Source of the DNA: Sulfuricella sp.
GTDB taxonomy: Bacteria > Pseudomonadota > Gammaproteobacteria > Burkholderiales > Sulfuricellaceae
Length of the DNA: 15,738 nt
Direction of reading: 5' to 3'
NCBI GenBank assembly: GCA_019911785.1
Contig: JAIOJM010000353.1
Coordinates: 1-15,738, forward strand
A model generated the notes under the pieces. The model searched no databases, had not been told where the DNA came from, and saw nothing but the letters and a program-made list of their open reading frames with translations. Positions 1 through 6,078 of this stretch are shown here, one piece after another. How positions within the stretch are numbered: the stretch's first letter is position 1; every line of letters begins with the position of its first letter. Both the position numbers and the translations under genes were made by a program.

Positions 1-1449
1 CAGCATGACCAGGCGGTCGATGCCGATGCCCTCGCCGGCGGTGGGCGGCAGGCCGAATTCCAGGGCGCGGATGTAGTCGGCGTCGTAGTGCATCGCCTCG
101 GCGTCGCCGGCTTCCTTCTGCCGCACCTGCGCCATGAAGCGTTCCGCCTGGTCTTCCGGATCGTTCAGCTCGGAGAAGCCGTTGGCGATCTCGCGGCCGA
201 CAATGAACAGTTCGAAGCGCTCGGTAATGCCCGGGGCGGCATCGTTGCTGCGCGCCAGCGGCGAGACTTCGGCCGGGTAGTCGATGATGAAGGTCGGCTG
301 GATCAGCATCTGTTCGGTGGTCTCCTCGAACAGGCTCAGTTGCAGCCCGCCGACGCCATCGGTGGGGTGATGGTCGGCGCCCATCTTCTCCAGCTGCGCC
401 TTGAGGAAGGCGCGGTTGTGGAGCTGCTCGTCGCTGAAGCGCCCCGGATGGTATTTGTGGATAGCCTGGGAAATGGTGAGGCGCTCGAAGGGCTGGGCCA
501 GGTTGATGGTATGCCCCTGATAGGGCACCGCCGCGTGGCCGAGCACCGCCTTGGCGGTCTCGCGGAACATCTGCTCGGTCAGGTCCATCATGTAGCGGTA
601 GTCCCGGTATGCCTCGTAGAACTCGATCATGGTGAATTCGGGATTGTGGCGGGTGGAGAGGCCTTCGTTCCTGAAGTTGCGGTTGATCTCGAACACTTTT
701 TCGAAGCCGCCCACCACCAGCCGCTTGAGGTAGAGTTCCGGCGCGATGCGCAGGAACAGTTCCATGTCCAGCGCGTTATGGTGGGTGGTGAAGGGCTTGG
801 CCGAGGCGCCGCCGGGGATGGGATGCATCATCGGCGTTTCCACTTCGAGATAGCCGCGCTCCACCAGGAAGTTGCGGATCGCCTGGATGATTTTAGAGCG
901 CACCAGAAAGGTCTTGCGGGTTTCCTCGTTGGTGATCAGGTCGAGGTAGCGCTGGCGGTATTTCGCTTCCTGGTCGGTGAGGCCGTGGAATTTTTCCGGC
1001 AGCGGACGCAGGGATTTGGTCAGCAGGCGCAGTTCGGAAACGCGCACCGACAGTTCGCCCTTGTTGGTCTTGAACAGGGTGCCGCGGGCCGCGATGATGT
1101 CGCCCATGTCCCAGTGCTTGAAAGCCTCATGGGTCTCGGCGCCGGCGCCTTCATCGTTGATGTAGAACTGGATGCGGCCGCTCATGTCCTGCACCGTGGC
1201 AAAGCTGGCCTTGCCCATGACGCGCTTGAGCATCATGCGGCCGGCGAGAGCGACGCTGACCTTTTCCGCTTCCAGCTCTTCCTTGGCGGTTTCGCCGTGG
1301 GCAGCCTGCAGTTCGCCGGCGTAGTCCGTGCGGTCGAAGTCGTTGGGGAAGGCGATGCCTTGTTCGCGCAGCTTCTTCAGCTTGTCGCGGCGCTCGGCGA
1401 TGAGCTGGTTTTCATCCTGGGGTAGGGATGCGTTTTCTTGTTCGGACAT
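1..1449 (-). CDS. lysS: Lysine--tRNA ligase, class II (3' end cut by window edge)
   Basis: LysS charges tRNA-Lys with lysine using ATP in the cytoplasm. The window holds 483 codons from the ATG at 1449; roughly the last 20 residues lie beyond the left edge. The N-terminal OB-fold that binds the anticodon is visible around residues 65-160. Class II motif 1 surrounds the [13 protein letters not shown] segment, motif 2 is FRNEG at residues 259-263 followed by [16 protein letters not shown], and motif 3 is [10 protein letters not shown] ending at residue 483. A Shine-Dalgarno GGGAG (1457-1461) sits 7 nt before the ATG, inside the end of prfB. Only 2 nt separate the prfB stop from this start, so the two genes are almost certainly co-transcribed, as in E. 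coli. The class II motifs rule out the unrelated class I LysK. Nothing in the visible part suggests damage. Confidence 0.97.
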   Translation of the reverse strand, partial: MSEQENASLPQDENQLIAERRDKLKKLREQGIAFPNDFDRTDYAGELQAAHGETAKEELEAEKVSVALAGRMMLKRVMGKASFATVQDMSGRIQFYINDEGAGAETHEAFKHWDMGDIIAARGTLFKTNKGELSVRVSELRLLTKSLRPLPEKFHGLTDQEAKYRQRYLDLITNEETRKTFLVRSKIIQAIRNFLVERGYLEVETPMMHPIPGGASAKPFTTHHNALDMELFLRIAPELYLKRLVVGGFEKVFEINRNFRNEGLSTRHNPEFTMIEFYEAYRDYRYMMDLTEQMFRETAKAVLGHAAVPYQGHTINLAQPFERLTISQAIHKYHPGRFSDEQLHNRAFLKAQLEKMGADHHPTDGVGGLQLSLFEETTEQMLIQPTFIIDYPAEVSPLARSNDAAPGITERFELFIVGREIANGFSELNDPEDQAERFMAQVRQKEAGDAEAMHYDADYIRALEFGLPPTAGEGIGIDRLVML

Positions 1450-1451
1450 TC

Positions 1452-2559
1452 TTAAACTCCCTGTTTCAAACTGGCGCTGATGAAGTCGTCGAGGAGGTCG
1501 CCGTCGAGCACGCCCTGGGTGTTGCCGACCTCGTAATTGGTGCGCAAATCCTTGATGCGCGACTGGTCGAGCACATAGGAGCGGATCTGGTGGCCCCAGC
1601 CGATGTCGGTCTTGGTGTCTTCCATCGCCTGCTTTTCCTCGTTGCGCTTGCGCAGTTCCAGCTCGTACAGCCGGGCTTTCAGCATGCTCATGGCCTCGGC
1701 GCGGTTCTTGTGCTGCGAGCGGTCGTTCTGGCATTGCACCACGACGTTGGTCGGCAGGTGGGTGATGCGGATCGCCGAGTCAGTCTTGTTGATGTGCTGG
1801 CCGCCCGCGCCAGAGGCGCGGAAGGTGTCGATGCGCAAATCGGCGGGGTTGATCTCTACTTCGATCGAGTCGTCCACCTCGGGGTAGACGAACACGCTGG
1901 AGAACGAGGTGTGGCGGCGGTTGCCGGAGTCGAACGGGGACTTGCGCACGAGGCGGTGTACGCCGGTTTCGGTGCGCAGGTAGCCGAACGCGTAATCGCC
2001 GCTGATCTTGAGCGTGGCGCTTTTGAGTCCCGCCACCTCGCCGGCGGATTCCTCCAGGATTTCCACCTTGAAGCCCTTGCGCTCGCAGTAGCGCACGTAC
2101 ATCCGCATCAGCATCGAGGCCCAGTCCTGAGCCTCGGTGCCGCCGGAGCCGGACTGGATGTCGATGAAGCAGTTGTTGGGGTCCATCGGGTGGGAGAACA
2201 TGCGGCGGAATTCCATTTCCGCCACGGTCTTCTCCAGCGCTTCCGCGTCCGCCGCAACGCTCTCCAGGGTGGCGTCGTCGCCTTCTTCCTTCGCCATCTC
2301 GAACAGGTCGGCGCTGTCGTGCAGGCTCTGGTCGAGCTTCTTCAGCGTATCGACGATCCCTTCCAGGGTGCGGCGTTCCTTGCCCAGTTCCTGGGCGCGC
2401 TTGGCGTCATCCCAAATCGCCGGGTTTTCCAGCAGCTGGACGACTTCGGTCAGGCGTTCCTGTTTGCTATCGTAGTCAAAGATACCTCCGCAGGTCGGTG
2501 GCCCGTGCGGAAAGGTTTTCGAGCCGGTTGGCGATGGCGTTGAGTTGTTCGGCTTCCAT
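1452..2559 (-). CDS. prfB: Peptide chain release factor 2, with programmed +1 frameshift
   Basis: RF2 recognises UGA and UAA stop codons and triggers release of the finished peptide on the ribosome. Translation starts at the ATG at 2559 and reads 27 codons to an in-frame TGA (2476-2478). A +1 shift at CTT-TGA-C then continues for 341 codons to the TAA at 1452-1454, giving 368 residues (E. coli RF2 has 365). The shift site has the usual parts: an internal Shine-Dalgarno-like GGAGG just upstream, then TAT CTT TGA C. The stop-recognition tripeptide SPF is at residues 207-209 and the catalytic GGQ at 252-254. Alanine lies six residues before the Q of GGQ, where E. coli K-12 has its unusual threonine. 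The gene autoregulates: low RF2 favours shifting. It precedes lysS in a two-gene operon. A simple ORF finder misses the first 87 or so codons. Confidence 0.97.
2475..2490 (-). promoter_or_regulatory. RF2 programmed +1 frameshift site
   Basis: Read on the minus strand the site is GGAGG-TAT-CTT-TGA-C. The GGAGG pairs with the anti-Shine-Dalgarno of 16S rRNA, CTT is the slippery leucine codon, and TGA (2476-2478) is the poorly terminating stop with C following it. Skipping one base puts the ribosome into the long RF2 frame. This is the well-known autoregulatory arrangement of bacterial prfB, so the interruption is functional and not a mutation. Confidence 0.95.
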
Positions 2560-2591
2560 GATTCGTTGCTCTAAATGGGTCAAAGCGGGGA

Positions 2592-2597
2592 ATTATA
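2592..2597 (-). promoter_or_regulatory. Candidate -10 box for prfB-lysS
   Basis: A perfect TATAAT on the minus strand lies 32 nt before the prfB ATG, which would give a leader of about 25 nt. I see no good TTGACA-like -35 box at 16-18 bp; that position is occupied by a run of C on the prfB coding strand. The call rests on the -10 match and its location only. Confidence 0.45.
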
Positions 2598-2608
2598 CAT
2601 GGTGAGGC

Positions 2609-2634
2609 GGGTGATGGGGGATGGGTGAGCGGGG
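2609..2634 (+). other. G-quadruplex-type motif upstream of prfB
   Basis: Four G tracts, GGG (2609-2611), GGGGG (2616-2620), GGG (2623-2625) and GGGG (2631-2634), are separated by loops of 4, 2 and 5 nt. This fits the standard G3+N1-7 pattern. It is on the plus strand, the template strand for prfB, and covers the place where a -35 box would be expected. Confidence 0.4.
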
Positions 2635-2719
2635 ATGGACGAGGCGGCGTAATAAATAGTGGAGCAAGCTTCAGTCTCTCGATGGTTTTGGCACTTTCGC
2701 TCCGGCAGCCAGATTTTTT

Positions 2720-2743
2720 CCCTGAACTATACTCAGGCTCAGG
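2720..2743 (+). promoter_or_regulatory. Possible -10 box within inverted repeat, upstream of the VOC gene
   Basis: TATACT (2728-2733) resembles a sigma-70 -10 box and lies within an inverted repeat: CCTGA (2721-2725) faces TCAGG (2732-2736), and a second TCAGGG follows at 2738-2743. This could be a promoter with an overlapping operator for the gene starting at 2824. No convincing -35 box is visible and the leader would be about 80 nt, so this is tentative. Confidence 0.25.
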
Positions 2744-2823
2744 GAGCGCAGACATCAAGGGGCGGGCGGCTTGATGTCGCCACGCCGGTTTGGACATCCT
2801 TTTCGATTGCCGGAGGTGCAACC

Positions 2824-3204
2824 ATGGCTAACCCATTTGTACACATTGAACTGCAAACCAGGGACCTTGCCAGGTCCAAGGACTTTTATTCCAAACTCTT
2901 CGACTGGAAGCTGATCGACGAGCCGATTCCGGATGGCGGCACCTATACCATGATCAACGTGGGCGAGGGCACCGGCGGGGGGATGTTTGCGAACCCTGAT
3001 CCGGCTGTGCCGCCTGCATGGCTGGCCTATGTGGGCGTGGACGACATCGTCGCTTCCACCAACAAGGCGCGCGAGCTTGGCGCCACAGTGGTGCGGGAGG
3101 TCACGGAGGTGGGCGGGTACGGCTGGTTCAGCGTGATTGTAGACCCCGCGGGCGCGGCCATTGCGATGTGGGAGTCCCGGCAGGCTGAGGCGAAACTCGC
3201 GTAA
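2824..3204 (+). CDS. VOC (glyoxalase/bleomycin resistance) family protein
   Basis: A 126-residue protein of the vicinal-oxygen-chelate fold, made of two beta-alpha-beta-beta-beta modules. The first begins with FVHIELQTRDLARSKDFYSKLFDW (residues 5-28). The second begins near WLAYVGVDDIVAS (residues 66-78) and ends with DPAGAAIAMWE (residues 108-117). H7 and E117 are at typical metal-ligand positions, but the start of the second module has Tyr-Val (69-70) where glyoxalases usually have a ligand, so metal use is unclear. The sequence is close to the small stand-alone VOC proteins of unknown substrate; no specific reaction can be assigned. The ATG at 2824 is chosen because GGAGGT (2812-2817) lies 6 nt before it and homology starts there; the frame is open further upstream. 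The gene stands alone, diverging from prfB and converging on vapC. Confidence 0.88.
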   Translation: MANPFVHIELQTRDLARSKDFYSKLFDWKLIDEPIPDGGTYTMINVGEGTGGGMFANPDPAVPPAWLAYVGVDDIVASTNKARELGATVVREVTEVGGYGWFSVIVDPAGAAIAMWESRQAEAKLA

Positions 3205-3248
3205 GCCCGCCAATAAGCGAAGCGCATTGCACCGAATGTTTTGCGAGT

Positions 3249-3266
3249 TGGGCGTCAAGTCGCCCA
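3249..3266. terminator. Weak hairpin between convergent VOC and vapC genes
   Basis: TGGGCG (3249-3254) and CGCCCA (3261-3266) form a perfect 6-bp stem with a 6-nt loop between the two convergent genes. There is no T-run on either strand, so it may not terminate transcription. It is the only hairpin I saw in this 135-nt gap. Confidence 0.25.
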
Positions 3267-3339
3267 TCCCTGTGAACCCCATTTCTGACAGCATGCTTCA
3301 TCGTTGTCGCTGTCTTGTTGTTACCTGTTTTCAGCTTGA

Positions 3340-3747
3340 TTACCGGTTGACGATTCCGACACCTGCACGGCCTGCCGCTTCCTTGAGTGCGCCATCATTG
3401 GCGGCAATGGGAAGCTGCAGCCGAATTGCCAAGCCCAGGTAAGCAGCATCGTAGCTGGTTAACCCATATTGCAGCGCCAGGGCCAGGTTGTTTTCTACAC
3501 TCTCTGAGGTGTGGTCAACGGAAATAGGCAGCGCATTGACCAGCGTAATGATTTCCTGGATTCGGGCGGTGTCGGCTTTTCCCGCTTTCAGCGCCTTGCG
3601 CAGTACGTTGGAAAACTCCAGCACCCACAGTGCCGGAACGTGGGCGGTCTCGTTTGCCAGCAGGTCAAGTACCCTGTCGGTGTAGGGTGTGGCCTGGCTC
3701 TCGAAATACCAGCCAACCACCACCGAGTTATCCACTACGAACGGCAC
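3340..3747 (-). CDS. vapC: VapC-type PIN-domain toxin ribonuclease
   Basis: A 135-residue PIN-domain protein. VapC toxins are Mg2+-dependent endoribonucleases that cut tRNA or rRNA when their antitoxin is degraded. The four acidic residues expected for PIN catalysis are present: D6 in FVVDNS, E44 in LEFSNVL, D100 in SYDAAYL and D118 in AANDGAL, so the enzyme looks intact. Translation starts at a GTG (3745-3747) whose G is also the last base of the TAG stop of the upstream antitoxin gene, which implies translational coupling. The length is normal for VapC. The target RNA cannot be read from sequence. The pair sits between the VOC gene and recJ and could be a transferred module. Confidence 0.9.
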   Translation of the reverse strand: MPFVVDNSVVVGWYFESQATPYTDRVLDLLANETAHVPALWVLEFSNVLRKALKAGKADTARIQEIITLVNALPISVDHTSESVENNLALALQYGLTSYDAAYLGLAIRLQLPIAANDGALKEAAGRAGVGIVNR

Positions 3748-3977
3748 TAATCGCGCCCTTCTTCAATGGCTTCCCGTAAATCGATGCCCTCAAGGGTGGA
3801 TTTGTGGCGAGTCGCCTTGATCCTGGCAATGACTTCGGTGACAGTCTGCTTTTGGATGTGCGCCAGATAGGATTCCAGCGCCTCATTGATGATATCCGAT
3901 TCGCTGCGGTGAGTTTCCACAGCTAAATGGTCAAGCTCAGCCATTAAATCCGGCCGGATTTTCAGGACGGCATTCAT
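3747..3977 (-). CDS. vapB: VapB-type ribbon-helix-helix antitoxin
   Basis: A 76-residue antitoxin partner of the PIN toxin. The N-terminus (VLKIRPDLMAELDHLA... SESDIINEALESYL) is a CopG/RHH DNA-binding domain, which should form the dimer that binds the operon's own promoter. The acidic tail (LEGIDLREAIEEGRD) is the likely toxin-binding part. The start is uncertain. ATG at 3977 has GGGAA 8 nt upstream and begins right before the RHH strand; ATG at 3992 and TTG at 4001 are in frame and would add 5 or 8 residues. The TAG stop (3747-3749) shares one base with the vapC GTG start. Negative autoregulation is usual in the family. Confidence 0.86.
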   Translation of the reverse strand: MNAVLKIRPDLMAELDHLAVETHRSESDIINEALESYLAHIQKQTVTEVIARIKATRHKSTLEGIDLREAIEEGRD

Positions 3978-4034
3978 TTTCGCATTTCCCATAGAAACCA
4001 ATCGACATAATCTTACACTAGCAGGCTTGTGAAG

Positions 4035-4148
4035 TCATTCAAGGGGATGGCGGGAGCCGGCCGCGCTCTCCAAAATATCTTTCAGCCGCTTGCCTTCGAG
4101 CCCGACTTCTGCGAGCAGGGTATTCCAATCATCCGGCGGATGCCCGGC
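4035..4148 (-). pseudogene. Coding-like remnant between recJ and vapB
   Basis: Between the recJ stop and vapB, the minus strand holds a frame bounded by TGA codons (4149-4151 and 4035-4037) that reads about 37 residues of protein-like sequence, including PPDDWNTLLAEVGLEG and a lysine/leucine-rich helix. It has no ATG, GTG or TTG near its beginning, so it looks like the 3' end of a lost gene. I do not recognise the family. The 'EVGLEGKRLKDILE' part is plausible amphipathic helix. A chance ORF remains possible at this length. Confidence 0.3.
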
Positions 4149-4155
4149 TCACCTC

Positions 4156-5940
4156 TTACCCTTCGTGGGCCTCTTCCCAATACTCGATCATCAATTGCAG
4201 GCTTTGCGAGCCGTTGTATTCGTTCACGTCCAGTCGGTAAACGGCGTTGATCCAGTCCGGCAGCGGCTCATTGTGAAAAAACAGGATGCCGTCGAAAACC
4301 TGGTCGGCCTTGCCAAGCTTGAGGCGCAAATGTTTTTCGCCTACCACGCGCTGGCTTTTGACGGCAAATCTTTCCTGGAAGGCCGGTTGCGGAAAGCCCT
4401 GTCCCCATACCTGCCCCGTCAGAGCCCTGGCCAGATTCAGGTTCATGGCAGGGGTTTCCAGGCTGCCGTCGCTTTCGATGATGCGTTCCAGGTCAGCCGG
4501 GGTGAGCAGGGACTGGGCGATTTCTTCGAAGGTGGCGGTGAATTCCTCGAAATGACATTCCTGGATAGTCAACCCGGCGGCGAAGGCGTGGCCGCCGAAT
4601 TTTTGCAGCAGATGGGGTTTGCGTTTGGCGACCAGGTCTAGCGCGTCGCGCAGGTGCAGGCCGCGGATCGAGCGCCCGGAGCCTTTCAGCTCGCCGTTGT
4701 TGCTGCGGGCGAAGGCGATCACCGGGCGGTGGTATTTGTCCTTGAGCCGCGAGGCGAGGATGCCGATCACGCCCTGGTGCCAGTCCGGGTCGTAGAGGCT
4801 GAGTGAGTGGTTTTCACTCACCTCGACCTGCTCCAGCGCGGCCAGCGCCTGTTCCTGCATGCCCGCTTCGATTTGGCGCCTTTCGCGGTTGAGGGTGTCG
4901 AGCTGTTGCGCCATGGCAAACGCCTGTTCTTCATTGTCGGCGAGCAGGCATTCGATGCCCAGCGCCATGTCATCCAGGCGCCCGGCGGCATTCAGGCGGG
5001 GGCCGACGACGAAGCCGAGGTCGTAAGTCGAAGCTTTCTCGGGTTTTCTGCTTGCTACTTTCAGCAGTGCATTGATGCCGGGGCAGGCCCGTCCGGCACA
5101 GATACGCTTGAGTCCCTGGTGGACCAGGATGCGGTTGTTGTCGTCCAGCTTCACCACGTCGGCCACCGTGCCCAGCGCTACCAGATCGAGCAGCCTGGCC
5201 AGGTTGGGTTCGGGCTTGGCCGTGTACGTTCCCCGGTTCCGCAGCTCTGCGCGTAACGCCAGCATGACGTAGAAAATGACACCTACGCCGGCCAGATTTT
5301 TGCTGGGAAAATTGCAGCCAGGCTGGTTCGGGTTAACGATGCAGGCCGCATCCGGCAGGGCGTCACCGGGTAGATGGTGGTCGGTGACCAGCACCTGCAT
5401 GCCCAGACGGTTGGCTTCCGCAACGCCCGCTACACTGCTGATGCCGTTGTCCACAGTGATAAGAATGTCGGGCCTTCTCGTATTTCCCCTCACCTCAATC
5501 CTCTCCCCAGAGGGGCGAGGAGGCAAACGTACTTCCCCGCTTGGCGGGGAAGTTGTGGATAGATTGGCTGCTAATTGAACGATTTCCGGCGTTAGCCCAT
5601 AGCCGTATTCGAAACGGTTGGGAACGAGGTAGTCCACGGTTGCTCCGAACTCGCGCAGTGCACGCATTGCCACGGTACAGGCCGTGGCGCCGTCGGAGTC
5701 ATAGTCGGCGATGATCAGCAGGCGCTTGCCGGCTTCTATGGCATCCGCCAGCAGGCGCGCCATTTCCTCGGCGTTCTTCATTCCCGTGAAAGGGAGCAGG
5801 GCGCTCAACTCGTGTTCGAGCTGACGCGTTTCCTGTATGCCACGTGCTGCGTAGATGCGGGCGAGTACCGGATGAAGGCCACTTGCTGTCAGGCGGCTGG
5901 CGTCAGGTTGTGAGTAGGGACGGGAGGATATGTTGGGCAT
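4156..5940 (-). CDS. recJ: Single-stranded-DNA-specific 5'-3' exonuclease RecJ, with repeat-derived insert
   Basis: RecJ degrades single-stranded DNA 5' to 3' in recombination and mismatch or base-excision repair. This copy is 594 residues (E. coli 577). DHH-family motifs are present: ADYDSDG at 78-84, TVDNG at 162-166 and TDHH at 186-189. Downstream, GPRLNAAGRLDD and the DHHA1 part with GSGRSIRGLHLRDAL and FGGHAFAAG are intact. Residues 127-154 (Leu-Ser-Thr-Thr-Ser-Pro-Pro to Arg-Gly-Asn-Thr) are foreign to the family: they are encoded by a palindromic repeat, and removing them leaves the normal spacing between YGYGL and TVDNG. The ATG at 5940 is supported by homology; no clear Shine-Dalgarno precedes it, and a TATAAT lies only 8 nt upstream. 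The gene is divergent from the kdpD-like gene. Confidence 0.95.
   Translation of the reverse strand: MPNISSRPYSQPDASRLTASGLHPVLARIYAARGIQETRQLEHELSALLPFTGMKNAEEMARLLADAIEAGKRLLIIADYDSDGATACTVAMRALREFGATVDYLVPNRFEYGYGLTPEIVQLAANLSTTSPPSGEVRLPPRPSGERIEVRGNTRRPDILITVDNGISSVAGVAEANRLGMQVLVTDHHLPGDALPDAACIVNPNQPGCNFPSKNLAGVGVIFYVMLALRAELRNRGTYTAKPEPNLARLLDLVALGTVADVVKLDDNNRILVHQGLKRICAGRACPGINALLKVASRKPEKASTYDLGFVVGPRLNAAGRLDDMALGIECLLADNEEQAFAMAQQLDTLNRERRQIEAGMQEQALAALEQVEVSENHSLSLYDPDWHQGVIGILASRLKDKYHRPVIAFARSNNGELKGSGRSIRGLHLRDALDLVAKRKPHLLQKFGGHAFAAGLTIQECHFEEFTATFEEIAQSLLTPADLERIIESDGSLETPAMNLNLARALTGQVWGQGFPQPAFQERFAVKSQRVVGEKHLRLKLGKADQVFDGILFFHNEPLPDWINAVYRLDVNEYNGSQSLQLMIEYWEEAHEG
5479..5562. 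repeat. Palindromic repeat element inserted in frame in recJ
   Basis: This 84-bp stretch has two adjacent hairpins. One is a perfect 10-bp inverted repeat, ACTTCCCCGC (5531-5540) and GCGGGGAAGT (5544-5553), with a TTG loop. The other pairs CCTCTCCCC (5500-5508) with GGGGCGAGG (5512-5520) with one mismatch. The composition (CCCCTCACC..CTCTCCCC..GAGGGG) resembles the dispersed REP-like repeats seen between genes in many proteobacteria. Its length is a multiple of three, it has no stop in the recJ frame, and it encodes a Pro/Ser/Gly/Arg-rich segment. The exact borders are inferred from the protein spacing. Confidence 0.75.
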
Positions 5941-5947
5941 GGCGGGA

Positions 5948-5953
5948 ATTATA
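5948..5953 (-). promoter_or_regulatory. Candidate -10 box for recJ
   Basis: A perfect TATAAT on the minus strand ends 7 nt before the recJ ATG. A start site at the usual 6-8 nt distance would fall on or next to the initiation codon, implying a leaderless or nearly leaderless mRNA. No clear -35 box is seen. The prfB promoter region has a similar context (TATAATTCCC followed by CGC). Confidence 0.4.
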
Positions 5954-5976
5954 CCTTCGGAAGAAGGTTACGCAGA

Positions 5977-5997
5977 TTTATACGACTTTTTTATACG
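5977..5997 (+). promoter_or_regulatory. Candidate KdpE-like operator (direct repeat) upstream of the kinase gene
   Basis: Two perfect copies of TTTATACG, at 5977-5984 and 5990-5997, are separated by ACTTT, making an A/T-rich patch in GC-rich DNA. From memory, the E. coli KdpE site is a T-rich pair of related elements (TTTATAC and TTTACA). The repeat period here is 13 bp, not the roughly 11 bp I recall for E. coli, so the match is suggestive only. It lies in the divergent recJ/kinase region, and the second copy could overlap the kinase promoter's -10 box. Confidence 0.4.
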
Positions 5998-6078
5998 TTA
6001 AATGACACCATTTCCATGGATTATATGGTGATTAGGCTAAGCTTCAATCGTCAATTCCGTTCTATGGGAATATCAAGA

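Noticed and set aside
88..1425. Long plus-strand open frame of about 445 codons antisense to lysS
   Set aside because: The minus strand encodes a clear LysS with all class II motifs; the antisense frame is a by-product of GC-rich third codon positions.
2476..2478. In-frame TGA near the start of prfB as a disabling mutation
   Set aside because: It is the standard programmed frameshift of RF2 genes, with the GGAGG and CTT-TGA-C signals intact.
1428..2543. Long plus-strand open frame antisense to prfB
   Set aside because: It shadows RF2, has no recognisable domain and no independent start signal.
2659..2823. Upstream extension of the VOC protein
   Set aside because: The GGAGGT site and the start of the conserved fold both point to the ATG at 2824; the upstream part holds a likely promoter.
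6016..6078. Extended N-terminus of the kinase from the ATG at 6016 carrying missing KdpD domains
   Set aside because: The extension is only 21 residues and has no similarity to the KdpD N-terminal domain; the ATG at 6079 has better ribosome-binding support.
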